Counted from the first letter of the stretch, positions 35,559-45,929 are shown. The stretch is DNA of 64,000 nucleotides from Sideroxydans sp. (GCA_013791855.1 VMTA01000038.1:62001-126000), one strand, 5' to 3'. Notes: generated from the letters alone by a model not told the origin. A program made the numbers and translations.

Positions 35559-36869
35559 ATGCTTAGATTGTTATTGCCGCTGGGGATGGCGGCGTTGTAT
35601 TCCATCCCTGTTCTTGCAGAAACCATCCCTGCCATAACCGCTTCTGCGGTAACGACCCCTGCTGCCAACGGCAAGGTCTGGACACTTGAGTCCTCGATTC
35701 GACGGGTGCTGGAGGTGGCACCAGAACGCCGCCAGTCGGATGCGGCCATAGAAATGCGTCAGATGGAATTGACGCAGGCGGGTAGTTGGCCTAATCCAAG
35801 TGTCGATTTGCGCACCGACAACAGGATCGGTCAGCTTAACGGTCAGGGTGGCATCAGCCTCTCACAAATCGCCCTCTCCCAACCGCTACCGATTCGCCGT
35901 CTTGCGCATCAGCGTGCCGCTGCCGAATCCGGTCTGTTGGCGGCGCAAGCCAGCCGCCTCGAACAGTTCTTATTGCTGGAGCGCGAGACAGCCCTTGTTT
36001 TCCACGGAGTGCAGTTTGCTGTCGCAAAACATCGGTTGTCCCACGAACGGCTGCAACTCAGCAACAGTTTTGCTGCGGGAAAAATTGCGGCAAATGATGA
36101 TCGGATAAAGCGCTATTTGACGCCGCTTGAAACGGGGCGGCTCGCGCTTTTGCAGGAAGAAGCACATCAGGCAGACATCCTCGCCGAGCGTGATCTTGAA
36201 AATGCACAGATCGGATTCCGGAGTCTGCTCGTCCTCAATCGCAAGGGCTCCCCGGAGACGATGCCGCTGAAACTTCCCGAACAACCGGCAGCATTCGCAG
36301 TGTTGGCCGACAAACTCGATATGCATCCCACCGTAGAGGCGGCCCGCCGTGAAATGGAGGCTGCGGAAATGGGGATCAAGGTAGCAGAGTCAAGACGCTA
36401 TGCCGATCCTGTGTTGAAGTTGTTCCATGACCGCGATTACAACAACGGTGCAACCATGAATATCACGGGGATTGGCGTAGGGATAGAGATTCCTGTTTGG
36501 AGCCGGAATCGCGCCATGGAAGGCCAAGCCCAGGCCGATGCGGATGCGAGCCGGGCACACTACGACACATTGCGTCGGGATGCCAAGACGCGACTGGAAC
36601 AGGCATACGTCCAACTGGTTCGTCTGCAAGATCAAACCCGGTTGATTGAAGAACATCTCATCGAACCTGCACGCAAGATGTTCGAGCTGACCCGCCGCAG
36701 TTTCGCCGCAGGCGAATCCAATGTGCTGGTCCTCGTCGATGCCAGTTACGCCTATTTCTATGCCCGCACACGATATCTGGAACTGCTGCACGAATGCGCG
36801 CTGGCCTCGGCGGAAGTGAGATTTGCCGCCGGATTATCCGTTGTTGACCTGAAGGAGTATCAGCCATGA
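35559..36869 (+). CDS. CzcC/TolC-type outer-membrane efflux protein
   Basis: The 436-residue protein has a signal peptide (ending VLAETIP) and two repeats typical of the outer-membrane efflux family (WTLESSIRRVLEVAPERRQSDAAIEM; PNPSVDLRTDNRIG; GVGIEIPVWSRNRAMEGQA). It should form the outer-membrane channel of a tripartite metal pump. Its stop overlaps the start of the RND pump gene by four bases, so no adaptor gene is or was lost precisely here. A TGGAGAA ribosome-binding site precedes the start. Confidence 0.9.
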   Translation: MLRLLLPLGMAALYSIPVLAETIPAITASAVTTPAANGKVWTLESSIRRVLEVAPERRQSDAAIEMRQMELTQAGSWPNPSVDLRTDNRIGQLNGQGGISLSQIALSQPLPIRRLAHQRAAAESGLLAAQASRLEQFLLLERETALVFHGVQFAVAKHRLSHERLQLSNSFAAGKIAANDDRIKRYLTPLETGRLALLQEEAHQADILAERDLENAQIGFRSLLVLNRKGSPETMPLKLPEQPAAFAVLADKLDMHPTVEAARREMEAAEMGIKVAESRRYADPVLKLFHDRDYNNGATMNITGIGVGIEIPVWSRNRAMEGQAQADADASRAHYDTLRRDAKTRLEQAYVQLVRLQDQTRLIEEHLIEPARKMFELTRRSFAAGESNVLVLVDASYAYFYARTRYLELLHECALASAEVRFAAGLSVVDLKEYQP

Positions 36870-39800
36870 TCGCTGCACTTATCCGTTTTGCGCTGATCCA
36901 GCGCTTGATGATGTTGATCGTCGCTGTTGCGGTGATCATCGGCGGGCTGTGGGCATTCCGCACGTTACCCATCGATGCCTTCCCAGACATTTCGCCGCCG
37001 CAGGTGCAGGTGCTGGTCAAGGCACCGGGTCTTGCGCCGACCGAGGTTGAATCGCGTATCGCGTTCCCCATCGAGATGGAGATGCAGGGCATCCCGCGCC
37101 TGAAGCTCCTGCGTTCGACCACCAAGTACGCCATATCCAACATCGTCATCGACTTCGAGGACGGCACCGACATCTATTGGGCGCGGCAGCAGGTTTCGGA
37201 GCGGCTCAATCAGGTGCGCGGGGCGCTGCCCATGGATGCCGAAGTCGTACTGGCACCGATAGCCACACCCTTGAGCGACATCTACATGTACCGGGTCAAG
37301 GGAGAGGGCTATACCAACAGCGAACTGCGCACCCTGCAGGATTGGGTGATACGACCGCAGTTGCGGGCCGTAGACGGCGTGGCGGATGTCAATGCCATGG
37401 GCGGCTTCGTGCGCGCCTTCGAGGTTCGTCCTGATCCTCAAAAGCTCGCCGCGCAAGGCTTGACGATCGAAGATCTGGAGCGTGTCATCGCACGCAATAA
37501 CCGTAATGCAGGCGGCGACCGCGTCAACCGGGGCGACAAGATGCTGCTGGTGCGCACGGTCGGTCAACTCGGGGATGTGGACGACATCAAGCGCATTTCC
37601 GTAGCGACCCGTAGCGGCACGCCGGTTCGCATCAGCGATGTCGCACAGGTCGTTGAAGGATCTCTGGTGCGTTTCGGTGGCGTGACGGCGGACGGCGAAG
37701 GCGAGATCGTGACCGGTCTGGTGTTGCTGCGCGTCGGTGCCAACAGCCGCACGGTGGTCGAAGCCGTCAAGCAGGAACTCGCGCGTCTTGCACCCTCGCT
37801 ACCCAAGGGAGTCACCATAGCACCCTACTATGACCGCACCGATCTCATCAACCAGGCGGTACTCACGGTGGAGAAGGCGCTCGCCGAAGCGGTGGTACTG
37901 GTGATCCTGGTGCTGATCGTGCTGCTCGGCAATTTGCGCGCGGCGCTCACCGTGGCGCTGGTACTACCGTTGACGGTGCTGTCCACCTTCATCCTGATGA
38001 ACCTGTTCGGTGTCAGCGCCAACCTGATGTCGCTCGGCGGGCTTGCCATCGCCATTGGCATCCTGGTGGATGCTGCCGTGGTGGTGGTGGAGAACGTGCA
38101 CACCCAACTCGCGCATGCGCCCAAGGGGGTGAGCCGCTTGCATCTGGTCTATCGCGCCGTGGTCGAGGTGTCCGCTCCGGTACTGTCCGGCATTCTCATC
38201 ATCGTCATCGTGTTCCTGCCGCTGTTCTCGCTCACTGGACTCGAAGGCCGCATGTTCGGGCCGCTGGCACTGACCATCGTGTTCGCGCTGCTGGGCTCGC
38301 TGCTGCTGTCGCTCAGCGTGATCCCTGTGCTGGCAAGTTTCCTCATGCGCTCCGGCGCACACAGCGAAGACCGTCTGCTGGCGGCGATCAAGCGCGTGTA
38401 CCTGCCGGCGATGCGCTGGGCGATTGAGTATCGCAAGTCCGCCGTGTTCGGGGCGATTGTGCTGCTTTTCGCTGCCGCAGCGTTGTTTCCGTTAATCGGC
38501 AAGGAGTTCATGCCGACGATGGACGAGGGACAAACGGTGGTGAATCTGGAAAAATCCTCCGACATCTCGCTGGAAGCCTCACTGGCGTTGGACGCGCCGA
38601 TCCAGAAGGCGATTCTGAAAATCCCCGAGGTCACCGGCATGATCTGCCGCAGCGGAGCAGACGAATTGCGGCTCGACCCGATGGGTTTCTATCAAACCGA
38701 TTGCTTTTTGCAGACCAAGCCGCGTGCAGAATGGGGCTACGATCTTGAAACTTTCGAAGGCAAGCTGCGCGAAAAACTGGAGCCTTTCGAGGAGCTAGGA
38801 GTCGAAGCCGGTTTCAGCCAGCCGATCGATATGCGCGTGTCGGAGATGCTGTCGGGCGTGCGCGCCGATGTCGCCATCAAACTGTTCGGAGACGACTTCG
38901 CCACACTGGAATCGTTGTCCGGCAAGATCGAAGAGATCGTCAACCGCACCCAGGGCGCAAGCGATGTGTTCCGGGCACGCCTTTCCGGGCAGGGCTACCT
39001 CACCGTTACCATCAACTCGGAAAAGCTCGCTCGTTACGGCATCAACAACGAAGATGTGAATGCCGTGGTGGAATCTGCAGTCGGGGGCAAGGTGGTGACG
39101 GAGCTCATCGAAGGCAGCCGCCGCTTCGGTGTGCTGGTGCGCTATCCGGAAGCCGCGCGCGGCTCGCCTGCGGCGATCAAGGCGCTGCTGATCCGGACTG
39201 CGGGAGGTGCGCTGGTTCCCCTCGGTGAGGTCGCCGAAGTCAGGGAAGCGGATGGGCCGGTGTTAATCCAGCGCGAAGCGGCGCGACGGCTGGTTGCCGT
39301 GCGCACCAACGTCGAGGGGCGCGATGTCGTGGGCTTCGTCGAGGAATTGCGTGCGGCCATCGAGCGCGAGGTGAAACTGCCCGAGGGCTACCACATTGAC
39401 TACGGCGGGCAATTCGAGAACCAGCAGCGCGCGGCGCAACGGCTGGGTGTGGTCGTGCCGGTGTCGATCGCACTGATCTTCTTCATGCTGTTCTCGACCT
39501 TCCGCTCGGTGCGTCAGGCGAGCCTGATCATCCTGAACATCCCCTTCGCGCTGATTGGCGGTGTCGTGAGCCTCTATCTCTCCGGGCTTTATCTGTCGGT
39601 GCCCGCATCGGTCGGCTTCATCACGCTGTTCGGTGTGGCCGTGCTCAACGGTGTGGTGATGGTGGCCTATATCAACCAGCTGCGAGAGACGGGGCGCACG
39701 GTACTGCAAGCCGTGCAGGAAGGGGCGGAGCGCCGCTTGCGACCGGTGCTGATGACGGCGCTCATCGCCAGCCTCGGTCTCATGCCGATGCTGCTCGCGA

Positions 39801-39961
39801 CCGGCCCCGGTTCAGAATTGCAGCGGCCACTGGCCGTGGTGGTGATTGGCGGGCTGTTCACCTCTACGCTGCTCACGCTGGTGCTGCTACCCACACTTTA
39901 CGCATGGATCGAGACTCGCGCCGAACTGCGCATCAAGAATTCCAATGGGAGAACATCATGA
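36866..39961 (+). CDS. Heavy-metal RND efflux pump (CzcA/CusA family)
   Basis: The 1031-residue RND pump has a 12-helix pattern with two large periplasmic loops. The helix-4 motif reads GLAIAIGILVDAAVVVVEN, closer to the monovalent-type AIG..D..EN than to CzcA's DFG..DGA. However, the three methionines that bind copper in CusA are not in place: the region after EFMPTMDEG has no Met at the CusA position. Residues ADELRLDPMGFYQTD resemble other divalent-metal pumps. The metal is therefore unclear. It lies between the outer-membrane gene and a DUF3240 gene, overlapping both. Confidence 0.9.
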   Translation: MIAALIRFALIQRLMMLIVAVAVIIGGLWAFRTLPIDAFPDISPPQVQVLVKAPGLAPTEVESRIAFPIEMEMQGIPRLKLLRSTTKYAISNIVIDFEDGTDIYWARQQVSERLNQVRGALPMDAEVVLAPIATPLSDIYMYRVKGEGYTNSELRTLQDWVIRPQLRAVDGVADVNAMGGFVRAFEVRPDPQKLAAQGLTIEDLERVIARNNRNAGGDRVNRGDKMLLVRTVGQLGDVDDIKRISVATRSGTPVRISDVAQVVEGSLVRFGGVTADGEGEIVTGLVLLRVGANSRTVVEAVKQELARLAPSLPKGVTIAPYYDRTDLINQAVLTVEKALAEAVVLVILVLIVLLGNLRAALTVALVLPLTVLSTFILMNLFGVSANLMSLGGLAIAIGILVDAAVVVVENVHTQLAHAPKGVSRLHLVYRAVVEVSAPVLSGILIIVIVFLPLFSLTGLEGRMFGPLALTIVFALLGSLLLSLSVIPVLASFLMRSGAHSEDRLLAAIKRVYLPAMRWAIEYRKSAVFGAIVLLFAAAALFPLIGKEFMPTMDEGQTVVNLEKSSDISLEASLALDAPIQKAILKIPEVTGMICRSGADELRLDPMGFYQTDCFLQTKPRAEWGYDLETFEGKLREKLEPFEELGVEAGFSQPIDMRVSEMLSGVRADVAIKLFGDDFATLESLSGKIEEIVNRTQGASDVFRARLSGQGYLTVTINSEKLARYGINNEDVNAVVESAVGGKVVTELIEGSRRFGVLVRYPEAARGSPAAIKALLIRTAGGALVPLGEVAEVREADGPVLIQREAARRLVAVRTNVEGRDVVGFVEELRAAIEREVKLPEGYHIDYGGQFENQQRAAQRLGVVVPVSIALIFFMLFSTFRSVRQASLIILNIPFALIGGVVSLYLSGLYLSVPASVGFITLFGVAVLNGVVMVAYINQLRETGRTVLQAVQEGAERRLRPVLMTALIASLGLMPMLLATGPGSELQRPLAVVVIGGLFTSTLLTLVLLPTLYAWIETRAELRIKNSNGRTS

Positions 39962-40266
39962 AAAATCTTACATTGATCGTCCACGCCGATATTCAGCGTT
40001 CCTTGGCCGATGTTCTGCACAGCCTCGAACAGGTAACCGGATTCACCTTCACACAGGTCGAAGGTCATGGCCCACAGGCCGAGTATGACTCAGCTCTTTC
40101 CGCGCGCGACCTGGTGATCGGCTACACGCCGCATGTGCGTGTGGACATCCTGCTCAAGGACGAGGATGTGGAAGCTGTATTGCAGGCGTTGCGCGATGCC
40201 GACTGTGGTCTGGCGGGGCGCGGTATCTTTCAGGTAACGGCGGTGGAATTACAAGGTGCGTTATGA
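39958..40266 (+). CDS. DUF3240 PII-like protein
   Basis: A 102-residue GlnB-like-fold protein (MKNLTLIVHADIQRSLADVL; later DILLKDEDVEAVLQALRDAD, GRGIFQVTAVELQGAL). DUF3240 members are commonly encoded directly after heavy-metal RND pumps, and a regulatory or metal-sensing role is suspected. The start overlaps the pump stop (ATGA). A second RND pump in this window is also followed by PII-like genes. Confidence 0.82.
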   Translation: MKNLTLIVHADIQRSLADVLHSLEQVTGFTFTQVEGHGPQAEYDSALSARDLVIGYTPHVRVDILLKDEDVEAVLQALRDADCGLAGRGIFQVTAVELQGAL

Positions 40267-40367
40267 CGCAGATGAACGCTTGCTCCATGAATAAATCGCT
40301 GGTCGTGTTGCTTTTCGAACGCATGATGCGGATCAGGCTGGCACAACTTATTGATGAAAGGAATGCT

Positions 40368-40793
40368 ATGAAAAAATCTTTCTTGAGCATATTGGCAATT
40401 TCGATGCTAATCGGTTGCGCCAGCCCAATTCACTTGCTGGATAAACAAGGCAGTGCACCGTTTGTGGGTGGCGAATTGGTGCATGATCGCGGGGACGGCA
40501 ATCTTCTTGTGCTGGAAGCATCGGATCGCCGTTATGAGGCTCGTGGCTTTGTCGTCGAACGCCATACCAATATAGCTGCTTTGCGCAAACGCTATTACGG
40601 TGTCAATTCGAATCATTGGAGGCGAATTTTTTCCGGGCAAGATACCGATCATCTGACCTATACCGTAGAGACAGTTGCCAAATCCGCAGACGGCCAAGCA
40701 GTTTCATGCAGTCTGATATGGGGTGCGGGTGCAAAACCGGCGGGTATTTGCACGGATCAGGCGGGTGCTTCGCTCCTAGTACGTTTTGAGTGA
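40368..40793 (+). CDS. Putative lipoprotein
   Basis: A 141-residue protein with a clear lipoprotein signal (MKKSFLSILAISMLIGC, lipobox LIGC at residues 14-17). The mature part has no recognised domain. I choose ATG 40368, preceded by AAAGGAATG; the open frame extends upstream into the DUF3240 stop but without a signal peptide. It is in the metal operon by position. Confidence 0.7.
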   Translation: MKKSFLSILAISMLIGCASPIHLLDKQGSAPFVGGELVHDRGDGNLLVLEASDRRYEARGFVVERHTNIAALRKRYYGVNSNHWRRIFSGQDTDHLTYTVETVAKSADGQAVSCSLIWGAGAKPAGICTDQAGASLLVRFE

Positions 40794-40979
40794 TTTCACC
40801 TTATGCGATTGCAATAAACCGGGAATTTATGTTCCAAATTACGGGCGGCAGGTGAAGCATCATGATGGATCAATAAATGTGCACACAGCAGATGATGATG
40901 GGTCCAGATGATGCAGCACCAGCAATAGTTGTGGCAGCCGAGGCCGAGGTGATGATTCGTAAATTTTAGGAGTTATGGA

Positions 40980-43142
40980 ATGAAGCAATCCATATTCGTC
41001 ATCAGCAACATGGACTGCCCGACCGAGGAGGCACTGATCCGCAAGCGTCTCGGATCAGTGTCCGGCATTGGTGAACTGTCGTTCAACCTGATGGCTCGCC
41101 GCCTTACGGTGATGCATACGCTGGACGACGATCAAGCCATACTCGATGCCTTGAGCGAAATCGGCATGAAGACAGGTGCCGGGCAGCAATGCCAGTCTGG
41201 TTCTGGTTCCTGCTCCAATTGCGAGGTGGAATCTCCTGTGGTGTCGCGCCGGACCTGGCTGCTGATGGCGTTGTCTGGCACCGCCGCCATCGCTGCGGAA
41301 GTCGTCGCATGGAGTGGCGCGAGCGAGCAGTCGGTTGCGGTTATCGCTTTGGCTTTGCTGTCCATTGCCACCGGTGGCCTCAGTACGCTCAAAAAGGGCT
41401 GGATCGCACTCAAGACCTTTACGCTTAACATGAACTTCCTGATGAGTGTCGCTGTGTTCGGCGCGATCATCATCGGCGAGTGGCCTGAGGCGGCGGTGGT
41501 GATCTTCCTGTTTGCGCTGGCTGAGTTGATCGAATCGCTCTCGCTGGAACGGGCCAAGAATGCGATCAAGGGGCTGATGGGCATGACCCCCGCAGTCGCC
41601 ACGGTGCAGCTCAATGGCGGCGAATGGCGCGAAATGGCCGCCGCAGACATCCGGGTCGGACAAACCGTGCGTGTCAGACCCGGCGAGCGTATCCCGCTGG
41701 ATGGCGTGGTCACAGCGGGGGGCAGTTCGGTGAATCAGGCGCCTATCACCGGGGAAAGTATTCCCGTGGTGAAGGCAGCGGGCGACCCGGTATTCGCGGG
41801 AACCCTGAACGAACGCGGCATGCTGGAATTTCGTGTCACCGCGAACAAAGGCAACACCACGCTGGATCGCATCATCCACACGGTGCAGGAAGCGCAAGGC
41901 CAGCGTGCGCCGACACAACGTTTCGTCGATCAATTCGCACGCTACTACACCCCGGCGGTGGTGGTTTTTGCAGTGCTAGTGGCAATCTTGCCGCCACTGC
42001 TATTCGGTGCCGCCTTTGACGACTGGTTCTACAAGGCGCTGGTCATGCTGGTGATTGCTTGTCCCTGTGCGCTGGTGATCTCCACGCCCGTTACCGTGGT
42101 GAGCGGGCTTGCCGCTGCGGCAAGGCAGGGCATTCTAATCAAGGGCGGCGCGCATCTGGAGAATGGCCGCCTGATCAAGGCGGTGGCTTTGGACAAGACC
42201 GGCACTCTCACGCACGGAAGACCTGTCGTGACCGATGTGATTCCTCTGGTTGATCTGCCCGCAGACAGCTTGCTGCAACTTGCCGCCAGCGTGGATATGC
42301 ATTCCGAGCATCCCATTGCGGCGGCCATCGTGTCTGCTTGGCAAAATGGCGGAAAGACAGAACGGACGCTGTTGCCAAGCTCGTCGTTTGAATCCATCAC
42401 AGGGCGCGGTGCCAAAGCGGTAGTGGATGGGCAACTCTACTATGTAGGCAACCATCGGCAGGTCGAAGAACTGGGTATTTGTGGAGTGCATGTCGAAGAG
42501 GTGCTACATCGTCTGGAAAAGGAAGGAAAGACGGCCGTGGTGCTATCCACAGCAACCGAGCCGCTGTGCATCATCGGCGTGGCAGATACGGTGCGGGGAC
42601 ACAGCGCCGAGGCCATCCGCCAGCTTCATGAGCTGGGCGTGAAATCTGCAATGCTGACCGGCGACAACCAAACCACGGCCAGCGCGATTGCCGCCGAAGT
42701 GGGTATAGATGATGCACGCGGCAATCTGCTGCCGGAAGAAAAGCTGGCGGCAATCGATGAGTTGATCAGCCGTTACGGCAAAGTAGGCATGGTGGGCGAC
42801 GGCATCAACGATGCACCCGCGCTGGCCAAGGCATCTATCGGCTTCGCGATGGGCAGCGCGGGCACGGATACCGCCATCGAGACAGCCGACGTCGCCTTGA
42901 TGGATGATGACTTGCGCAAAGTGCCGCATTTCATTCAGCTAAGCCGCGATACTTCCCGCGTGCTGCGGCAGAACATTGCGCTGGCCATCGGCATTAAGGC
43001 GGTGTTTTTCATCTTGGCTCTTGCCGGGCAAGCCACACTCTGGATGGCGGTGTTCGCCGATATGGGTGCCAGCCTGATCGTGGTATTTAATGGAATGCGG
43101 CTGCTCCGAATTACTGGAAGCCATGCATATCCCCCCGAATGA
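40980..43142 (+). CDS. cadA: Zn/Cd/Pb-type P1B ATPase (CadA/ZntA family)
   Basis: The 720-residue ATPase exports divalent soft metals from the cytoplasm. An N-terminal metal-binding-like domain begins FVISNMDCPTEEALI, followed by a CSNC pair. Membrane helices include the transport motif CPC (361-363) within ACPCALVISTPVTVVSG, the Zn/Cd-type context, and the phosphorylation site DKTGTLTHG (D405). [10 protein letters not shown] is present. A TAGGAG ribosome-binding site precedes ATG 40980. It is convergent with the two-component system genes. Confidence 0.93.
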   Translation: MKQSIFVISNMDCPTEEALIRKRLGSVSGIGELSFNLMARRLTVMHTLDDDQAILDALSEIGMKTGAGQQCQSGSGSCSNCEVESPVVSRRTWLLMALSGTAAIAAEVVAWSGASEQSVAVIALALLSIATGGLSTLKKGWIALKTFTLNMNFLMSVAVFGAIIIGEWPEAAVVIFLFALAELIESLSLERAKNAIKGLMGMTPAVATVQLNGGEWREMAAADIRVGQTVRVRPGERIPLDGVVTAGGSSVNQAPITGESIPVVKAAGDPVFAGTLNERGMLEFRVTANKGNTTLDRIIHTVQEAQGQRAPTQRFVDQFARYYTPAVVVFAVLVAILPPLLFGAAFDDWFYKALVMLVIACPCALVISTPVTVVSGLAAAARQGILIKGGAHLENGRLIKAVALDKTGTLTHGRPVVTDVIPLVDLPADSLLQLAASVDMHSEHPIAAAIVSAWQNGGKTERTLLPSSSFESITGRGAKAVVDGQLYYVGNHRQVEELGICGVHVEEVLHRLEKEGKTAVVLSTATEPLCIIGVADTVRGHSAEAIRQLHELGVKSAMLTGDNQTTASAIAAEVGIDDARGNLLPEEKLAAIDELISRYGKVGMVGDGINDAPALAKASIGFAMGSAGTDTAIETADVALMDDDLRKVPHFIQLSRDTSRVLRQNIALAIGIKAVFFILALAGQATLWMAVFADMGASLIVVFNGMRLLRITGSHAYPPE

Positions 43143-43227
43143 CTTCAGTACCCACAATGCCATGGAAGGCTTGCTCCTGACGATGGATGAACGTGAGAAA
43201 ACTATACGCAAAATATCAGTTCGACGA

Positions 43228-43259
43228 ATCAAAACTTTTTTCGACAATCAAGTTTTGAT
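43228..43259. repeat. 10-bp inverted repeat between convergent genes
   Basis: ATCAAAACTT (43228-43237) pairs with AAGTTTTGAT (43250-43259) around a 12-base loop. It lies between cadA and the histidine kinase, so it may be a weak bidirectional terminator, but it is AT-rich. Confidence 0.35.
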
Positions 43260-43302
43260 GCTAGCCTCTGTAGCCTACAGGAAGAGGAAAGGTAGTTATC
43301 AG

Positions 43303-44703
43303 TTAACTCGGAACTACAGCAGGAAAAACAATCTCAAATCGCGTCAATCCATCAGCTGAGAATACCCGGATTGTTCCCTTGTGCGCTTCAATGATGGATT
43401 TTGTGATTGCAAGCCCGAGACCCGCGCCATCGCTGGCTTTTTGGCGTGAAGAATCCACTCGGTAAAATCGGTCGAACAGCTTGGGTAGATGTTCAGCCGG
43501 GATATTCTCACCCGGATTCTCGAAGGTAAGCCGGACTTTGCCGGATTCCGCCTCCTGCGCGATGATTACTTTGACCATGGCGTGGTGGAGCGTGTGCCTG
43601 ATGGCATTTGAGAGTAAATTGCTGAATGCCCTGCGGAGCATCAGTTTATCCCCTTGCACATAACCTTCTCCGGCAAGAATCAAGCTGACGTTTTGCTCTT
43701 CAGCAATAGCCTCATAGAAGCCGAATACTTCTCGCACCTCAGCGGCCAAATTTACCGCTTCTCTGTTCGGTATGATCAACCCGTTGTCGGCTTTCGCCAG
43801 AAAAAGCATGTCGGCAATCATGCGCGCCAGCCGTTCGAATTCCTCTAGGTTCGAATACAGCACTTCGCGATATTCATCAACCGACCTTTCCCTGGATACA
43901 GCCACCTGTGTCTGCGTCATCAGATTGCTGACTGGGGTCCGTAGTTCGTGGGCGAGATCGGAAGAAAAATCCGACAATCGGTGAAAAGATTCCTCGAGGC
44001 GGGCAAACATTTCGTTGAGCGTGCGTACCACTTCCGCCAATTCGACGGGAATGGACTCAACAGGCAGCCGCTGGTTCAATCGGTGGGCGGTAATCTGTGC
44101 CGCGTCCCGACTGATGACTCTCAACGGAGCCAAGCCTCTCATTGCGGCAAACCAACCCAACATGCCGCTCGCAACGGTCGCCAGCGCAACGATGGTCCAC
44201 AACGCATTCCAGAATGACGCCATGAAGGTTTCGTGATGAGCCAGGTCAGTCGCCAATTCTATGATCGCCGGTGAAAACCCGGGTATATCCATGGGAGCGA
44301 CGCCGGACAAGACTCTGAGCGAAGTACCATCGCGCCCGGTCATGCGTATCGGTTGTGTGACAACCGAAGAATTGGCTGGCGGAGGCAGAATATCGGAATT
44401 TGCAGTGACATAGACAATCTGACCGTCCGCCGCCAGAATCCGTACAAACAGTCCGTGGTGACCGACGAGAGCTCCTTCCAGGCGCGTAGCCAGAAATTTC
44501 AGATCATCGTCTGACTTCACTTCTGCCAGCGCACCACGGACGAGCTCGAGCTTGCCGACCAACAACTCGCCATCGAGTTCCTCGAAATGCCGGTCGACCA
44601 GATGGCCGACGACCAGCCCAAGCAATAGAAGTACGAACGAAGAAACGGCAGCGAACAGCAGGGTCAGGCGTAACGTAACCGATTTTCCATGCGGGAGTCT
44701 CAC
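43303..44703 (-). CDS. cusS: Heavy-metal sensor histidine kinase (CusS/CopS family)
   Basis: The 466-residue membrane histidine kinase has two transmembrane segments flanking a periplasmic sensor loop (about 35-165), a HAMP linker (about 185-240), the phospho-acceptor box [14 protein letters not shown] (His near 250) and an ATPase domain with [12 protein letters not shown] and [11 protein letters not shown]. Family members sense periplasmic Cu or Ag. Its start overlaps the upstream response regulator stop, giving a cusRS operon on the minus strand. Metal specificity is inferred from the copK/cus genes just beyond. Confidence 0.88.
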   Translation of the reverse strand: MRLPHGKSVTLRLTLLFAAVSSFVLLLLGLVVGHLVDRHFEELDGELLVGKLELVRGALAEVKSDDDLKFLATRLEGALVGHHGLFVRILAADGQIVYVTANSDILPPPANSSVVTQPIRMTGRDGTSLRVLSGVAPMDIPGFSPAIIELATDLAHHETFMASFWNALWTIVALATVASGMLGWFAAMRGLAPLRVISRDAAQITAHRLNQRLPVESIPVELAEVVRTLNEMFARLEESFHRLSDFSSDLAHELRTPVSNLMTQTQVAVSRERSVDEYREVLYSNLEEFERLARMIADMLFLAKADNGLIIPNREAVNLAAEVREVFGFYEAIAEEQNVSLILAGEGYVQGDKLMLRRAFSNLLSNAIRHTLHHAMVKVIIAQEAESGKVRLTFENPGENIPAEHLPKLFDRFYRVDSSRQKASDGAGLGLAITKSIIEAHKGTIRVFSADGLTRFEIVFPAVVPS

Positions 44704-45377
44704 TCGCTGACCTCTAGGACATACCCCATGCCTCGTGCCGTATGGATCAGCTTCGGCACGTAGCCGTCATCTATCTTAGCGCGCAACCGGCGGATTGCCA
44801 CTTCGATGACGTTGGTGTCGCTATCGAAGTTCATGTCCCAAACTTGGGAGGCGATCATGGACCGTGGGAGCACCTCGCCTTGTCTGCGAAGCAGAAGTTC
44901 GAGCAGGGAAAATTCCTTCGCGGTCAGATTGATCTTCTTCCCGCAGCGGGTCACACGCCTGCGCAGCAGATCTAGTTCGAGATCAGCCGCCCGCAGGACA
45001 TCGGGCTCCCTAAGCTTATTCCCCCGGCGAAGCAAGGTACGAACGCGCGCTAACAGTTCGGAAAAAGAGAACGGTTTGACAAGATAGTCATCGGCGCCGA
45101 GTTCCAGCCCCTTGACACGGTCGTCTATGGCGTCCTTGGCAGTCAAGAAAAGTACGGGCATCTCCTTGCCTGACCGACGCACACCCTGAAGCACCTGCCA
45201 ACCGTCGATGCCGGGCAGCATTACGTCCAGGATTGCTAGGTCATAAGCTTCGGTTAGGGCCAGATGCAGACCATCCAGCCCATCCCGCGCCAGATTGACA
45301 ACAAAACCAGCCTCGCATAGCCCCTGACGGAGGTAATCCCCAGTCTTGAGCTCGTCTTCGACGACAAGAATCTTCAT
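44700..45377 (-). CDS. cusR: Heavy-metal response regulator (CusR/CopR family)
   Basis: This 225-residue OmpR/PhoB-type regulator has the phospho-acceptor D51 ([10 protein letters not shown]), the conserved K in FLTAKD, and a winged-helix output domain (about 125-222, [19 protein letters not shown], then [14 protein letters not shown]). It should activate the divergent copper genes starting with copK. Candidate direct repeats lie in the 276-base intergenic region. Confidence 0.92.
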   Translation of the reverse strand: MKILVVEDELKTGDYLRQGLCEAGFVVNLARDGLDGLHLALTEAYDLAILDVMLPGIDGWQVLQGVRRSGKEMPVLFLTAKDAIDDRVKGLELGADDYLVKPFSFSELLARVRTLLRRGNKLREPDVLRAADLELDLLRRRVTRCGKKINLTAKEFSLLELLLRRQGEVLPRSMIASQVWDMNFDSDTNVIEVAIRRLRAKIDDGYVPKLIHTARGMGYVLEVSE

Positions 45378-45446
45378 TGAACTATCTCCAATATCTGAAT
45401 GAATTACGCCGAAATTATGCTCTCACATTACACCAGAATCCTCTTC

Positions 45447-45460
45447 CTTACGGAAATGTA
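45447..45460. promoter_or_regulatory. Candidate CopR/CusR box TTAC-N6-GTAA
   Basis: TTAC-GGAAAT-GTAA forms a short inverted repeat about 70 bases upstream of the regulator start and 194 bases before copK. Similar TTAC/GTAA boxes are used by copper response regulators, but the match is short. Confidence 0.4.
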
Positions 45461-45506
45461 ATCGGGAGGGCGGCATGTTAGCCACCATTCAATTAGGCTC
45501 GCAGGG

Positions 45507-45525
45507 TGACAAAACCATGACAAAA
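45507..45525 (+). promoter_or_regulatory. Direct repeat TGACAAAA with 11-bp period upstream of copK
   Basis: TGACAAAA occurs at 45507-45514 and again at 45518-45525. OmpR-family regulators bind direct half-sites spaced 10-11 bp, so this is a plausible CusR activation site for copK. Confidence 0.45.
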
Positions 45526-45653
45526 GGGTAATGAGCGGGTCACCTCGCTGTAGGAGTAAAGTGACTAACATGGCAACAACTGGGAAGCCATTCGTCCCAG
45601 CCAATTCATTCGCAATGAATCCATTAGAACGCAACATAAAAGGAGCAACTACC

Positions 45654-45929
45654 ATGAAAAAACTGCTGATTGCCTCAATTTTCGCTGCCATGTCCACATC
45701 TGTGTTCGCTGTCGATGCTGCGCAGGTGGACAAGTCGATTCCACTCAAGGACGGAACTACGCTATACATTTTTAAGGATGGGAAAATGAGCATGGAGGAC
45801 AAGTATGGCCGTGCTACTCGCATGAAGGAGAATCAGGTCATGGAAACGAAGGACGGGCAGAAAATCATGATGCATGGCGATGAAGTGATGCGCCTCGACG
45901 ACTATTTGAACAAGGACTATCGCGGCTGA
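45654..45929 (+). CDS. copK: CopK-family periplasmic copper-binding protein
   Basis: A 91-residue protein with a cleavable signal (MKKLLIASIFAAMSTSVFA) and a mature sequence that closely follows CopK: VDKSIPLKDGTTLYIFKDGKMSMEDKYGR..VMETKDGQKIMM. CopK binds Cu(I) through Met residues and assists Cu(II) binding in the periplasm. A strong AAAGGAG site lies before ATG 45654. It is the first gene of the copper module and is divergent from cusRS. Confidence 0.9.
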   Translation: MKKLLIASIFAAMSTSVFAVDAAQVDKSIPLKDGTTLYIFKDGKMSMEDKYGRATRMKENQVMETKDGQKIMMHGDEVMRLDDYLNKDYRG

